Shown: positions 24,942 through 34,936, counted from the first letter of the stretch. The stretch is DNA of 64,000 nt from Neisseria lisongii (GCF_028463985.1 NZ_CP116766.1:62001-126000), one strand, 5' to 3'. Program-made: numbers and translations. Notes: a model not told the origin generated them from the sequence alone.

Positions 24942-27241
24942 AACGGGTTACCCAGCGTTTTCAGACGGCCTGTAAACGGGAGGGCTTTGCCTTTTTTGCC
25001 CCGTTTGCCGCCGATGTCGGCAAGGGAAATGCGGTGCTGATGGGCGGCACCCCGTTTGCCTTCGCTTTCGGCGTGGATTTCGGGCGTGGAGACAACGGCG
25101 GTAAACGCCAGTTGGTCGCCTGCGTCGAGACTCATCAACTGTAAACCTCTGCCTTTTGCCATAACTTTCAATTCGTTGAGGGTGAAGGCGAGGGCTTTGA
25201 GGCCGTCTGAAACGGCAACGACTTTGCAGTCGGGGTTAATCAGCGAGGAGGCGAATACGCTGACCGGCGGCAAGACGGTTTCGCCTGCGTCCAAGCTCAT
25301 CACGGCTTTACCGGCTTTGATTCTGCCGCTCATGTCGCCGAGTTTGGCGATAAAGCCGTAGCCGCCGCTGCCCGCCAGCAGGTAATGTTGTTCGGGAAGG
25401 CCGGTCATCATGGCGGCGGCCTGTGCGCCGTTTTGCAGCTCGATGAGCGAGGACACGGGTACGCCGTCGCCCCGTCCGCCGGGGATTTCGGCGGTATCGA
25501 GGGTGTAGGTTCTGCCTTGGGTGTCGAGTATCACCACCGGCCATACGGTGCGTCCTTCGATGACTTGTTTGAGGCTGTCGCCTTCTTTAAACGAGGTTTG
25601 GCTCAGGTCGAGATTGTGTCCGGCACGGCTGCGTATCCAGCCTTTTTGCGACAGAATCAGCGTAACCGGCTCGTCGGCGGTGGTGTGTGTGAGTGCGGCA
25701 CGGTCGGCTTCCTGCACCAGTGTGCGCCGCTCGTCGCCAAACTGTTTCATGTCCGCCTGCATTTCTTTGATGATGAGCTTTTTCTTTTCGTGTTCATCGG
25801 CAAGCAGCAAATTCAGACGGCCTTGTTCCGCCAATAATTCGTTTTGTTCTTTTTCCAGCTTGAAGCCTTCCAAACGGGCAAGTTGGCGCAGGCGGATTTC
25901 CAAAATGTCGTCGGCTTGGATTTCGCTCAGGCCGAATGCCGCCATCAGTTCGGGCTTGGGTTCGTCCGATTCCCGAATCACTTTGATGACTTCGTCGATA
26001 TGCAGGAATACGATAAGGCGGCCGGCGAGAATGTGCAGGCGTTTTTCCACTTGGGTGAGGCGGAAGGCAAGGCGGCGGGTAACGGTGGCAACACGGAAAT
26101 CCAGCCATTCCTGCAAAATGGTTTTCAGGTTTTTCTGCGCCGGACGCTGATCCAAGCCCATCATCACCAGATTGACGGAAACATTGCCTTCCAGCGAGGT
26201 TTGCGCCATCAGCGTGTTCATAAAGGCATGAGGGTCGAGGCGGCTGGATTTCGGTTCGAACACCAAGCGGATCGGGTGTTGCCCGTCGCTTTCGTCCCGC
26301 ACTTTTTCAATCAGGTCGAGCATCAGTTTTTTGGTGTTGAGCTGGTCTTGCGAAAGCTGTTTTTTGCCTGCTTTCGGCTTAGGGTTGGTCTGCTCTTCGA
26401 TTTCGGCAAGGATTTTCTGGCTGCTGGTGTTGGGCGGCAACTGGGTAACAATCACCCGCCATTGGCCGCGCGCCAGTTTTTCGATTTCATAGCGGGCGCG
26501 TACCCGCACGCTGCCTTTGCCGCTTTCGTAAATCTGCTGCAAATCGTGGGCGGGCGTGATAATCTGACCGCCGCCGGCAAAATCGGGAGCGGGAATATAC
26601 TGCATTAAATCAGCGGTTTGCAGAGACGGTTTTTTCAGCAGCGCAATCGCCGCCTGAGTTACTTCGGTTAGATTATGCGGCGGGATTTCGGTCGCCATGC
26701 CCACGGCAATGCCCGAAGCGCCGTTGAGCAGCACCATCGGCAATCTGGCCGGAAGCTGGGTCGGTTCTTCAAATGCGCCGTCGTAGTTCGGCACAAAATC
26801 CACCGTTCCCTGATGGATTTCCGACAGCAGCAATTCGGCAATCGGCGTGAGTCTTGCCTCGGTATAACGCATCGCCGCCGCACCGTCGCCGTCGCGCGAA
26901 CCGAAGTTGCCGATGCCGTCGATTAGGGGATAACGCAGGGTAAAATCCTGCGCCATGCGCACCATCGCTTCATACGCCGAGCTGTCGCCATGCGGATGGT
27001 ATTTACCTAGAATTTCGCCGACCACACGGGCGGATTTCACCGGTTTCGCACCCGAAACCAAGCCCATATCCCGCATGGCATATAAAATCCGCCGCTGCAC
27101 CGGTTTTTGGCCGTCTGAAACTTCAGGCAAGGCCCGGCCTTTGACCACGCTCATGGCGTATTCCAAATAAGCACGCTCGGCATAGCGGCCGAGCAGCAGA
27201 CGTTCGCCGTCAATCGGCGCGGCAACAGTTTGATCGTTCAT
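24938..27241 (-). CDS. parC: DNA topoisomerase IV subunit A
   Basis: A 767-residue type IIA topoisomerase subunit that decatenates daughter chromosomes with ParE. The catalytic tyrosine is in [13 protein letters not shown]. The quinolone-resistance region reads [15 protein letters not shown]. Starting at the ATG at 27241 (after a GTG three codons upstream), Asp86, Ser87, Ser88 and Glu91 fall at the numbering used for gonococcal ParC, and all are wild type. The C-terminal beta-pinwheel follows from about residue 500. It overlaps rsmJ by 4 bp. Confidence 0.95.
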   Translation of the reverse strand: MNDQTVAAPIDGERLLLGRYAERAYLEYAMSVVKGRALPEVSDGQKPVQRRILYAMRDMGLVSGAKPVKSARVVGEILGKYHPHGDSSAYEAMVRMAQDFTLRYPLIDGIGNFGSRDGDGAAAMRYTEARLTPIAELLLSEIHQGTVDFVPNYDGAFEEPTQLPARLPMVLLNGASGIAVGMATEIPPHNLTEVTQAAIALLKKPSLQTADLMQYIPAPDFAGGGQIITPAHDLQQIYESGKGSVRVRARYEIEKLARGQWRVIVTQLPPNTSSQKILAEIEEQTNPKPKAGKKQLSQDQLNTKKLMLDLIEKVRDESDGQHPIRLVFEPKSSRLDPHAFMNTLMAQTSLEGNVSVNLVMMGLDQRPAQKNLKTILQEWLDFRVATVTRRLAFRLTQVEKRLHILAGRLIVFLHIDEVIKVIRESDEPKPELMAAFGLSEIQADDILEIRLRQLARLEGFKLEKEQNELLAEQGRLNLLLADEHEKKKLIIKEMQADMKQFGDERRTLVQEADRAALTHTTADEPVTLILSQKGWIRSRAGHNLDLSQTSFKEGDSLKQVIEGRTVWPVVILDTQGRTYTLDTAEIPGGRGDGVPVSSLIELQNGAQAAAMMTGLPEQHYLLAGSGGYGFIAKLGDMSGRIKAGKAVMSLDAGETVLPPVSVFASSLINPDCKVVAVSDGLKALAFTLNELKVMAKGRGLQLMSLDAGDQLAFTAVVSTPEIHAESEGKRGAAHQHRISLADIGGKRGKKGKALPFTGRLKTLGNPL

Positions 27242-27438
27242 GGTTGGCACATAGAAATAAGAATGGGCATATTGTAAAGCAAAACCGGTTTTTCTGCTAA
27301 ACCGTCGGAGCGCTTAGGCCGTCTGAAAACAAGTAAGCCGAGTTTCTGCGCAGTTAAAACCGCAATCGGCTTTCCCCATGCCGAAAGCCGCAAAATATGT
27401 TATAAATAAACTTTTCACAAATACTTTTGGGAGAAGCT

Positions 27439-28122
27439 ATGGAATTGGTATTTATCCGCCACGGACAAAGCGAATGGAACGCAAAAAACCTGTTTACCGG
27501 CTGGCGTGATGTCAAATTGAGTGAAAAAGGCTTGGCCGAAGCCGCCGAAGCCGGCCGCAAACTGAAAGAAAAAGGCTACGAATTCGATATCGCCTTTACA
27601 TCAGTGCTGACCCGTGCCATCAAAACCTGCAACATCGTATTGGAAGAAAGCGACCAACTGTTTGTGCCGCAAATCAAAACCTGGCGTTTGAACGAGCGCC
27701 ACTACGGCCAGCTTCAAGGTTTGGACAAAAAACAGACCGCCGAAAAATACGGCGACGAACAAGTCCACATCTGGCGCCGCAGCTACGACACCCTGCCGCC
27801 ATTGTTGGACAAAGACGACGAATTTTCCGCCCACAACGACCGCCGCTACGCCCACTTACCGAGCGATGTCGTGCCTGACGGTGAAAATCTGAAAGTAACA
27901 TTGGAACGGGTTTTACCATTCTGGGAAGACCAAATCGCCCCCGCCATTTTGAGCGGCAAACGGGTTCTGGTCGCCGCCCACGGCAATTCCCTGCGTGCCT
28001 TGGCAAAACACATCGAAGGCATTTCCGATGAAGACATCATGGGCTTGGAAATCCCGACCGGTCAGCCGCTGGTGTATAAACTGGACGACAATCTGAACGT
28101 GATTGAGAAGTTTTATCTGTAA
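27439..28122 (+). CDS. gpmA: 2,3-bisphosphoglycerate-dependent phosphoglycerate mutase
   Basis: A 227-residue glycolytic enzyme interconverting 3- and 2-phosphoglycerate. The phospho-histidine His8 is in [10 protein letters not shown], and the partner motif [11 protein letters not shown] lies near residue 180. Features such as LTGW/FTGWRDV and RLNERHYG are family-diagnostic. I choose the ATG at 27439 after GGGAGAAGCT, not the TTG at 27427. An upstream TATAAA-like box may be the -10. Confidence 0.95.
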   Translation: MELVFIRHGQSEWNAKNLFTGWRDVKLSEKGLAEAAEAGRKLKEKGYEFDIAFTSVLTRAIKTCNIVLEESDQLFVPQIKTWRLNERHYGQLQGLDKKQTAEKYGDEQVHIWRRSYDTLPPLLDKDDEFSAHNDRRYAHLPSDVVPDGENLKVTLERVLPFWEDQIAPAILSGKRVLVAAHGNSLRALAKHIEGISDEDIMGLEIPTGQPLVYKLDDNLNVIEKFYL

Positions 28123-28165
28123 AACCTCAAGCTAAAATATTCGGCTTAAACCGAATACCGGAAAA

Positions 28166-28200
28166 CAGGCGGCAAAATTAGATTTTGCCGCCCGTTTTGT
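28166..28200 (+). terminator. Terminator of gpmA
   Basis: GGCGGCAAAAT and ATTTTGCCGCC separated by TAG, followed by CGTTTTGTTT. Confidence 0.85.
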
Positions 28201-28227
28201 TTCGAGCTTGAGTGGTCGAGATAAGGA

Positions 28228-28264
28228 AAAAGCCGTCTGAAAATTGATTTTCAGACGGCCTTTG
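28228..28264 (-). terminator. Paired-DUS terminator of the sspA-sspB transcript
   Basis: AAAGCCGTCTGAAAAT and ATTTTCAGACGGCCTTT, with T tracts on both strands, between convergent gpmA and sspB. Confidence 0.8.
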
Positions 28265-28292
28265 TTGCATGGTATTTGTATTGGAAGTCGGA

Positions 28293-28679
28293 TTATTTGA
28301 CCAAACGCAGTTTGGTTTTTTTGTCGGTTTTAGGTGTGTCTTCGGGGGGAGGGGGGGCGTTTTGTTCCAAGGGAACAACTTCAAAACCCATGCCTTCGCC
28401 GCTTTCTCTGCCGAAGATGCTGACAACGTGGCCGATGGGAATCCAGATGTCTTGTGCCACGCCGCCGAAGCGGGCGGAAAAGTTGATCCATTCGTTGTCG
28501 ATATTCAGCTGGCGGCAGGCGTTTGGGCCGATGTTGAGGACGATTTCGTTATCCCGTACATACTGCATGGGTACTTTGGTATGTTGGTTGACCCAAACGA
28601 CGATATGCGGGGTTTGGTTGTTGTCCAAACACCATTCGTATAAGGCTCGGATCAGATAGGGTTTGGTTGAGCTGCTCAT
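28293..28679 (-). CDS. sspB: ClpXP adaptor, stringent starvation protein B
   Basis: A 128-residue adaptor that delivers ssrA-tagged proteins to ClpXP. The N-terminal substrate-binding domain starts KPYLIRALYEWCLDNNQTPHIVV and includes FSARFGGVAQDIWIPIGHVVSIFGRE. The C-terminal LRLVK is the short ClpX-binding tail, preceded by a flexible Pro- and acid-rich linker. It follows sspA by 70 bp on the same strand, the usual order. Confidence 0.93.
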   Translation of the reverse strand: MSSSTKPYLIRALYEWCLDNNQTPHIVVWVNQHTKVPMQYVRDNEIVLNIGPNACRQLNIDNEWINFSARFGGVAQDIWIPIGHVVSIFGRESGEGMGFEVVPLEQNAPPPPEDTPKTDKKTKLRLVK

Positions 28680-28749
28680 ATTTTTCCTTGCTGGCTAGGG
28701 AAATAAACGGCGGCAGCTCTGGGGAAGCTGCCGCATGGTGGCTGCGGGT

Positions 28750-29355
28750 TTATTTGCGCATGGCTTTTTCGGCCGGAGTCAGGGCTTCGATAAAGGCCTC
28801 GCGCTGGAAAATGCGTTCGGCGTATTTGAGAAGTGGGGCGGCGGTTTTGCCCAGTTTGATTTCGTAATGGTCCAAACGCCACAGCAGTGGGGAGAGGGCA
28901 ACGTCGATCATGGAGAAGTCGTCGCCTAAGATGTATTTGTTTTTGGCAAATGCGGGGGCAAGCATGGTCAGGCCGTTGCCGATAGCTTCACGGGCTTTGG
29001 TTTTTTCTTTGGCGCTGGCTTCGGGATTTTCCAGTGTTTGCACCAGGCTGAAGAGTTCTTTTTCCATGCGGTGTAAGACCAGACGGCCGCGGCCGCGCAT
29101 TACGGGATCGCCCGGCATCAGTTGCGGGTGGGGGAAGCGTTCGTCGATGTATTCGTTGATGATGTTGGATTCGTGCAGAATCAAATCCCGCTCGACCAAA
29201 ACGGGTACTTGGTTGTAGGGGTTCATCACGGCCAAATCTTCGGGTTTGTTGAAGATATCGACATCTTTGATTTCAAAGTCCATGCCTTTTTCGTATAAAA
29301 CGAAGCGGCAGCGTTGGCTGAACGGGCAGGTGATGCCTGAGTATAAAGTCATCAT
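28750..29355 (-). CDS. sspA: Stringent starvation protein A (GST-like RNA polymerase-binding protein)
   Basis: A 201-residue glutathione S-transferase-fold protein: thioredoxin-like N-terminus LYSGITCPFSQRCRFVLYEKGM, then LHESNIINEYIDERFPHPQLMPGDP and an all-helical C-terminal domain. SspA binds RNA polymerase and alters stationary-phase transcription. The following sspB gene confirms the assignment over a catalytic GST. A TATAAT box lies at 29501-29506 on the coding strand, about 145 bp upstream. Confidence 0.92.
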   Translation of the reverse strand: MMTLYSGITCPFSQRCRFVLYEKGMDFEIKDVDIFNKPEDLAVMNPYNQVPVLVERDLILHESNIINEYIDERFPHPQLMPGDPVMRGRGRLVLHRMEKELFSLVQTLENPEASAKEKTKAREAIGNGLTMLAPAFAKNKYILGDDFSMIDVALSPLLWRLDHYEIKLGKTAAPLLKYAERIFQREAFIEALTPAEKAMRK

Positions 29356-29569
29356 AATCGGAAGCTCCGAGGCAAAACCGTCTTTTCAGACGGCCTGTTT
29401 GTGTTGGGTTTACTGAATTTTGTGGAAAGGGGTAACGGCGAAAGGTCTCGGGCGATATTGCCTTGTATCGAAAACGTTTATTCGCTGAGTTGATTTTGGT
29501 ATTATAGACAATTATGAATGTTTAATCCATGATTTCGTTTTAGTATATTGTTTTTAATGGGAATAATGG

Positions 29570-29731
29570 TATAGTGAAATAAGCTCAAAGCACTACAGCG
29601 TTGGCTTCGCCCGGCTCAAAGAGGACGGTTTTATAACCGGATGAAACGACCATCCGGATAAAACCTGTCCCGTATTAATCATACTGTCTTCGGCTTGCAG
29701 CCTTATATTGCTTTTGGGCTATTCCACTATA
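29570..29731. repeat. Correia-type element, long class (162 bp)
   Basis: TATAGTGAAATAAGCTC ... GGGCTATTCCACTATA. The inner segment GGACGGTTTTATAACCGG/CCATCCGGATAAAACC is the extra block absent from the 106-108 bp copies. Its right end shares TATAGT with the next MITE-like element. Confidence 0.8.
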
Positions 29732-29870
29732 GTAAATCAACCGAAAAAATATGACACTACAACGAGCCACCCTTCCCCTAGCCCCTTCTCGCCAGCGGGA
29801 CGGGGAACAAAGTGCAGGTGGACCAACTTAGCTTGCCTGTTTGTACAGAAAATTCGGTGTTTTAACTATA
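29728..29870. repeat. MITE-like element, TATAGTT family, copy 3
   Basis: 143 bp, asymmetric form. It begins TATAGTAAATCAACCGAAAAAA and ends GAAAATTCGGTGTTTTAACTATA, with the central GC-rich palindrome TCTCGCCAGCGGGACGGGG. It overlaps the Correia element by 4 bp and precedes the petC terminator. With that element it accounts for most of 29356-29934. Confidence 0.78.
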
Positions 29871-29888
29871 TATTTGGTGCTGAGTGGA

Positions 29889-29921
29889 CAAAAAAAGGCA
29901 AACCTTATGGTTTGCCTTTTT
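29889..29921 (-). terminator. Terminator of the petABC operon
   Basis: AAAAAAAGGCAAACC/GGTTTGCCTTTTT stem-loop with A/T tracts on both sides. Confidence 0.85.
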
Positions 29922-29934
29922 GATGTTTGCCGGA

Positions 29935-30723
29935 TTAGTGGACATCTTTCCAGTATTCTTTTTTCAGGAAGTATGCCAACGGCAGCATGATTGCCAACAG
30001 GAAAATCATCACGATATAGCCGGTGCGGTGGCGTTGCAGTTGTGCAGGCTCACCCATGTACACCAAGAAATTGACCAAGTCGCGAGCGTAAGCGTCGTAT
30101 TCTTTTTCAATTACTTTGCCGTTTGGCAGGCGGCGGCTGTGCAGGCCGGTGGATTCCCAGTAGAGTTTAGGCTCTTTGACACCGTGTTCGTTTTCAACCC
30201 AAACCGGTTGGCCTTTGGCATCCAGCTCGACGGCTTTCACACCTTGTTGTTCCCACAGTGGGTGCGGCATACCTACTTTGTCGAATACGGTGTTGTTCCA
30301 GCCGCTCGGACGGGTAGGGTCTTTATAGAAGCCGCGCATGTAGGCATACAGGTAGTCTGCGCCGCGGGAACGGGCAATCAGCGTCAAATCAGGCGGTGCG
30401 GCACCGAACCATTTTTGCGCATCTTTCGGGTTCATTGCACCCATCATGACATCGCCGACGTTGTCGGTGGTGAACATCAGGTTTTTCTTGATTTCTTCAT
30501 CAGACAAACCGATGTCTTTCAGACGGTTGAAGCGCATGCCGCTTGCAGAGTGGCAAGACAGACAGTAGTTGGTGAAAATCTGTGCGCCTCGTTGCAGGCT
30601 GACTTGGTCGCGCAGGTCGATATCGACTTTTTCATACGCAGCATGGCCGCCGGAAGCAACTGCTGCACTCATCGGTACTGCCAACAGCAAGGCAGCAAAC
30701 CAGTTTTTAAGCGTTTGTTTCAT
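29935..30723 (-). CDS. petC: Ubiquinol-cytochrome c reductase cytochrome c1 subunit
   Basis: Cytochrome c1 of the bc1 complex, about 262 residues. It has a signal sequence, a single c-type haem site NYCLSCHS, and a C-terminal membrane anchor (YIVMIFLLAIMLPLAYFLKKEYW). An in-frame ATG at 30738 overlaps the petB stop, but the ATG at 30723 has a better SD (GAGGG, 9 bp away) and starts a normal signal peptide MKQTLKNWFAALLLA. It passes electrons from the Rieske protein to soluble cytochromes. Confidence 0.93.
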   Translation of the reverse strand: MKQTLKNWFAALLLAVPMSAAVASGGHAAYEKVDIDLRDQVSLQRGAQIFTNYCLSCHSASGMRFNRLKDIGLSDEEIKKNLMFTTDNVGDVMMGAMNPKDAQKWFGAAPPDLTLIARSRGADYLYAYMRGFYKDPTRPSGWNNTVFDKVGMPHPLWEQQGVKAVELDAKGQPVWVENEHGVKEPKLYWESTGLHSRRLPNGKVIEKEYDAYARDLVNFLVYMGEPAQLQRHRTGYIVMIFLLAIMLPLAYFLKKEYWKDVH

Positions 30724-30737
30724 TTTAGCTGCCCTCA

Positions 30738-32087
30738 TCAGATATTGGTTGCAAACAGGTAAGCACCTACTGCGGTAATCGCAACATAAACAAAGAACAT
30801 GATTTTTTGTTTGCCGGTGCTCATGGTTACACGTTGCGGTACTTCTTTGTTGATGTCCAGCTTGGTGTAGAAAGGCATGCCCAAGAAGAACGCAAAGTAG
30901 ATAACAGACAGGATTCGTGCAACCAGCGTGCGGGTGTCGGTAGCAACCATTGCGCCCAAGATACCCAAGCCGATGAAGGAAATGATGAACAGGACAACGG
31001 CGGTTTTGAAAATCGGACCGCGGTAGCGGATAGATTTAACTTCGCCTTTATCCAGCCAAGGCAGCAGGGCAATCAGAACCACGGCTGCACCCATGCCGAT
31101 TACGCCCCAAACCTGTGTACCGAGGAAAGACGGAATGGCACGCAAAATGGCGTAGAACGGGGTGAAATACCATACCGGCGCAATGTGCGGCGGGGTTTTC
31201 AGCGGGTTGGCTGCATCGAAGTTAGGCGCTTCGAGGAAGTAGCCGCCGCCTTCCGGTGCGAAGAACAATACGGCACAGAATACGATCAGGAATACCACAA
31301 CGCCCAATACGTCTTTGACAGTGTAGTAAGGGTGGAACGGAATGCCGTCCAAAGGTACGCCGTTTTCGTCTTTCAGTTTTTTGATTTCCACGCCGTCAGG
31401 GTTGTTGGAACCGACTTCGTGCAGGGCGATCAAGTGGGCAACTACCAAGCCGATCAATACCAGCGGCACGGCAATGACGTGCAGGGCAAAGAAGCGGTTG
31501 AGGGTAACGTCGGACACGTTGAAGTCGCCTCGAATCCAAGTAGAAAGGTCAGGACCGATTACCGGAATGGCGGAGAACAGGTTGATAATCACCTGTGCGC
31601 CCCAGTAAGACATTTGACCCCAAGGCAGCAGGTAGCCCATAAAGGCTTCAGCCATCAGCGCTAAGAAAATCAGCGAGCCGAAAATCCACACTAATTCACG
31701 GGGTTTTTTGTACGAACCGTACACCAAGCCGCGGAACATATGCAGATAAACCACGATAAAGAAGAATGATGCACCGGTAGAGTGCATGTAGCGGATAATC
31801 CAGCCGCCGGATACGTCGCGCATGATGTATTCGACTGCGGTAAAGGCGGCAGGCAGGTGGTAGCTGTTCAGGTTACCGTCCGGCTTGTAGTTCATGGTCA
31901 GGAAAATACCGCTGACGATTTGAATCACCAGCACCAAAAGTGCCAGCGAGCCGAAGAAATACCAGAAGTTGAAGTTTTTCGGTGCGTAGTATTGACCGAC
32001 ATGGTCGTTCCACATTTTGGTCAGGGGGAAGCGTGCGTCCACCCAGTCCAGCAATGCTTTTGATTTGCTATTGGTTTGGTTTGCCAT
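30738..32087 (-). CDS. petB: Ubiquinol-cytochrome c reductase cytochrome b subunit
   Basis: Full-length cytochrome b, 449 residues, with about nine membrane helices. The quinol-oxidation site has WGATV-like GGWIIRYMHSTGASFFF and the PEWY-equivalent PVWYFTPFYAILRAIP. The b-haem histidines lie in the second and fourth helices (RYMHSTG, FALHVIAVPLVLIGLVVAHL). Second gene of petABC, 17 bp after petA and touching petC. Confidence 0.95.
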   Translation of the reverse strand: MANQTNSKSKALLDWVDARFPLTKMWNDHVGQYYAPKNFNFWYFFGSLALLVLVIQIVSGIFLTMNYKPDGNLNSYHLPAAFTAVEYIMRDVSGGWIIRYMHSTGASFFFIVVYLHMFRGLVYGSYKKPRELVWIFGSLIFLALMAEAFMGYLLPWGQMSYWGAQVIINLFSAIPVIGPDLSTWIRGDFNVSDVTLNRFFALHVIAVPLVLIGLVVAHLIALHEVGSNNPDGVEIKKLKDENGVPLDGIPFHPYYTVKDVLGVVVFLIVFCAVLFFAPEGGGYFLEAPNFDAANPLKTPPHIAPVWYFTPFYAILRAIPSFLGTQVWGVIGMGAAVVLIALLPWLDKGEVKSIRYRGPIFKTAVVLFIISFIGLGILGAMVATDTRTLVARILSVIYFAFFLGMPFYTKLDINKEVPQRVTMSTGKQKIMFFVYVAITAVGAYLFATNI

Positions 32088-32104
32088 AGTTCAGTTCCTT
32101 ATTT

Positions 32105-32686
32105 TTAGTCTTCGCCAACCAAGATGGTGGTGTCGCTCAGATATTTATAAGGCGGCACGACGAGATTGGTCGGTGCAGGAACACCTTTATATACGCGGCC
32201 GGCGAGGTCGAATTTCGAGCCGTGGCAAGGGCAGAAGAAGCCGCCTTTCCAATCGGCACCCAAGTCGGCAGGGGCGATGTCGGGACGGAAAGTCGGCGAG
32301 CAGCCCAAGTGGGTACAGATACCGATGGCAACCAGAATGTTCGGTTTGATCGAACGGGTTGCGTTTTTAGCGTATTCAGGCTGCTGGTCTGCATCTGAAG
32401 CAGGGTCGGCCAGTTGGCTGTCGAGCGATTTCATGTCTTTGAGCTGCTGATCCGTACGGTTGAGCACCCAAATCGGTTTGCCTTGCCATTCGGCGGTAAG
32501 CAATTGGCCTGCTTCGATTTTGCTGACATCTACTTCAATGGCAGCACCGGCGGCTTTGGCTTTTTCCGATGGGAAAAAACTTGCCACAAAAGGCGTTACC
32601 ACGCCCAAGGCGGCCACACCGCCCGCACCGCAGGTTGCGAGTGTCAGGAAACGGCGGCGGCCGTTATTGATTTCTTGATTATCCAT
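32105..32686 (-). CDS. petA: Rieske iron-sulfur subunit of the bc1 complex
   Basis: A 193-residue Rieske protein. Cluster ligands are Cys124/His126 in CTHLGC and Cys152/His155 in CPCHGS, with the disulfide cysteines 129 and 154. The N-terminus NNGRRRFLTLATC plus a hydrophobic segment is a Tat-type signal anchor. First gene of petABC; the operon promoter lies 50-80 bp upstream. Confidence 0.95.
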   Translation of the reverse strand: MDNQEINNGRRRFLTLATCGAGGVAALGVVTPFVASFFPSEKAKAAGAAIEVDVSKIEAGQLLTAEWQGKPIWVLNRTDQQLKDMKSLDSQLADPASDADQQPEYAKNATRSIKPNILVAIGICTHLGCSPTFRPDIAPADLGADWKGGFFCPCHGSKFDLAGRVYKGVPAPTNLVVPPYKYLSDTTILVGED

Positions 32687-32735
32687 ATATTCAGTCGTCC
32701 TAATGTTTGGGAATACCGATCCATTAAACAGTGTA

Positions 32736-32764
32736 ATTCTACCTAGTTTGTTGTAATACTGAAA
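32736..32764 (-). promoter_or_regulatory. Promoter of petABC
   Basis: On the minus strand: TTTCAG (32759-32764), 17-bp spacer, TAGAAT (32736-32741). Good -10 and spacing, moderate -35. Confidence 0.55.
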
Positions 32765-32810
32765 GCATTATTTAAAATAAGGTAAAGTTTTTGTGGTATT
32801 TCTCAATCAC

Positions 32811-33560
32811 TCATGCCGGATTGGCTTCGTCAAAATGAATGACTTCGACCGCAAATGCCTGTTTGAGGGCTTCGCCGAGCGCCCGTACGCCGTAGCGTTC
32901 GGTGGCGTGGTGGCCGGCGCTGATAAAGGCCGTGCCGCTTTCGTTGGCAAGGTGGTATTGCGCTTCGGAAATTTCGCCAGTGATGTAGGCATCGACACCG
33001 GCATCAACCGCCTGCTGAAAGAAACCTTGCGCACCGCCGGTACACCATGCGGCGGTGGTGATAAGCCGGTCGGGGTTGCCGACGACGGTCGGACGGCGCT
33101 CAAGGGCGGCTTCGATGCCGTCTGAAAATTGCGCCAGCGTCTGCGGGGTTTTCAGACGGCCTGTGTTGAACAGATTCTGTTCGCCGCAGCGGTTGTCGGT
33201 CTGTAAACCCAATACCGCCGCCAGTTGCGCATTATTGCCCCATTCGGGGTGGGCATCCAGCGGCAGGTGGTAGCCGACCAGATTGATTTGGTGGCGCAAC
33301 AATGCTTCAATACGGGCTTTTTTCCAGCCGGTGATGGTTACAGGTTCGCTTTTCCAAAACAGGCCGTGATGCACCAGCAATATATCCGCCTGCTGTTCGG
33401 CGGCAAACTCAATGGCGGCAAGGCTGGCGGTAACGGATGTGGCGATGGTGGCAATCTTTTCCTTGCCTTCGACCTGCAGGCCGTTGGGGGCGTAGTCTTT
33501 GAATTGTGCGGTTTGCAGGGCGTTGTCGCACCATGCGAGGATTTCCTGTCGGGAAACCAT
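32811..33560 (-). CDS. Nif3-like dinuclear metal centre protein (YbgI family)
   Basis: A 249-residue member of the NIF3/YbgI family, which forms hexameric toroids with two metals per site. Metal motifs visible are LLVHHGLFWKSEP, the LPLDAHPEWGNNA segment, and the C-terminal ISAGHHATERYGV. The biochemical function of the family is still uncertain. A DUS pair is embedded in the coding sequence near residues 135-150. It is divergent from metR. Confidence 0.88.
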   Translation of the reverse strand: MVSRQEILAWCDNALQTAQFKDYAPNGLQVEGKEKIATIATSVTASLAAIEFAAEQQADILLVHHGLFWKSEPVTITGWKKARIEALLRHQINLVGYHLPLDAHPEWGNNAQLAAVLGLQTDNRCGEQNLFNTGRLKTPQTLAQFSDGIEAALERRPTVVGNPDRLITTAAWCTGGAQGFFQQAVDAGVDAYITGEISEAQYHLANESGTAFISAGHHATERYGVRALGEALKQAFAVEVIHFDEANPA

Positions 33561-33707
33561 AGGCGTACTCCTTCAAAATGTGTTTTGTTCGGGCGGGATT
33601 GTAGCGAAAAACCGGCACAGATGGCGGAAAAATCGGCGGCGGTTTGATGGCGGTCAGGTTTGTCGGTGTTTCTGTATGAATGGTTTGCATGGAAACATGA
33701 ATTATTT

Positions 33708-33735
33708 TATAGTGAATTAAATTTAATTCACTATA
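33708..33735. repeat. 28-bp perfect palindrome with Correia-type ends
   Basis: TATAGTGAATTAAA followed directly by its own reverse complement. It has the same end sequence as the Correia-type repeats but no interior, so it could be a fully internally deleted element. It lies in the metR upstream region. Confidence 0.6.
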
Positions 33736-33757
33736 ATCCGGTACAACGGATAAGCAG

Positions 33758-33797
33758 CCGATGCCGTCTGAAAATCCGTTTTTCAGACGGCATCGGC
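33758..33797. terminator. Paired AT-DUS hairpin upstream of metR
   Basis: CCGATGCCGTCTGAAAA and TTTTCAGACGGCATCGG. It lies between divergent genes, so it does not end either one; it may insulate metR or simply be an uptake site. Confidence 0.6.
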
Positions 33798-33840
33798 CGA
33801 GCGTAAAAAATAACGGCTTTATTAACATCAACAGGAATTT

Positions 33841-34782
33841 ATGGATTCAATTATCGAGCTGCGGCACTTGAAAACGCTGCTGGCATTGGAAGAAACCGGC
33901 AGCGTGTCGCTGGCGGCAAAGCGTATGTTTCTCACCCAGTCGGCGCTGTCGCACCAAATCCGTGCGTTGGAAAACTATTATGAAACCCCGCTCTTTGAAC
34001 GCAAATCGTCGCCGATACGTTTCACACCGGCGGGCGAGCGGCTGTTGCAGCTCGGGCGGGAACTGTTGCCGCTGGTGGCAACCGCCGAGCGGGACTTGGC
34101 GCAGATTATCGAGGGCGAAGCGGGCGAATTGCGGCTGGCGGTGGAATGCCATACCTGTTTCGACTGGCTGATGCCGGCGATGGGCGAATTTCGTCCGCTG
34201 TGGCCGCAGGTCGAATTGGACATCGTTTCCGGTTTCCATGTCGATCCGGTCGGGCTTCTGCTGCAGCACAAAGCCGATGTGGCGATTGTGTCCGAAGCCG
34301 AACCTCAAGCCGGTATCCGCTACCGGCCGCTGTTTGCCTACGAAATGGTCGGCATTTGTGCCAAAGACCATCCGTTGGCGGCAAAGGCCGTGTGGGAAGC
34401 CGGGGATTTTGTCGATGAAACCTTGATTACCTATCCCGTTCCCGACGATATGCTCGATTTGCTGAAAAAAGTGCTGTTGCCCCAAGGCATCAATCCGCCC
34501 CGCCGCCACAGCGAGCTGACGATTGCGATTATCCAACTGGTGGCCAGCCGACGGGGTGTGGCGGCGTTGCCGTATTGGACGGTGATGCCGTATCTGGAAA
34601 AAGGCTATGTGATTTCCCGCCAGATTACCGAAACGGGGCTGCACAGCGAACTGTATGCCGCCACCCGCAGCGAAGACAGCGGCAAAAGTTATCTGGACAA
34701 TTTCTGTCAGATTGTCCGCGACCGCAGCTTTGCCGACTTGCCGGGTTTGACGGTATTGGAATGGAAAGAGGGCGGAAAATAA
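33841..34782 (+). CDS. metR: LysR-type regulator MetR
   Basis: A 313-residue LysR-family activator. The N-terminal helix-turn-helix (IELRHLKTLLALEETGSVSLAAKRMFLTQSALSHQI) and the effector domain signature AVECHTCFDWLMPAMGEFRPLWPQVELDI match E. coli MetR, which uses homocysteine as co-inducer of methionine-synthesis genes. Its target genes are not adjacent. SD ACAGGAAT precedes the ATG. Confidence 0.85.
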   Translation: MDSIIELRHLKTLLALEETGSVSLAAKRMFLTQSALSHQIRALENYYETPLFERKSSPIRFTPAGERLLQLGRELLPLVATAERDLAQIIEGEAGELRLAVECHTCFDWLMPAMGEFRPLWPQVELDIVSGFHVDPVGLLLQHKADVAIVSEAEPQAGIRYRPLFAYEMVGICAKDHPLAAKAVWEAGDFVDETLITYPVPDDMLDLLKKVLLPQGINPPRRHSELTIAIIQLVASRRGVAALPYWTVMPYLEKGYVISRQITETGLHSELYAATRSEDSGKSYLDNFCQIVRDRSFADLPGLTVLEWKEGGK

Positions 34783-34899
34783 GGTTTTGCTTTGAGGCCG
34801 TCTGAAAATCGGGTCGAGGTTGTTTTGCTACACAAATCACGGTGCAAACGGTTTTGCTTTGCAGAAATTCAGTTCCTCTGTTTTCAGACGGCATATTCA

Positions 34900-34930
34900 T
34901 TGGCGGGCAAACGTTAAGATGTGCTAAAAT
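34900..34930 (+). promoter_or_regulatory. Candidate mgtE promoter
   Basis: TTGGCG (34900-34905), 19-bp spacer, TAAAAT (34925-34930). It would give a leader of about 180 nt before the mgtE start. Confidence 0.4.
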
Positions 34931-34936
34931 AGCAGC

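Noticed and set aside
28269..28659. Plus-strand frames opposite sspB
   Set aside because: sspB on the minus strand has full family signatures and the plus-strand translations do not resemble a protein family.
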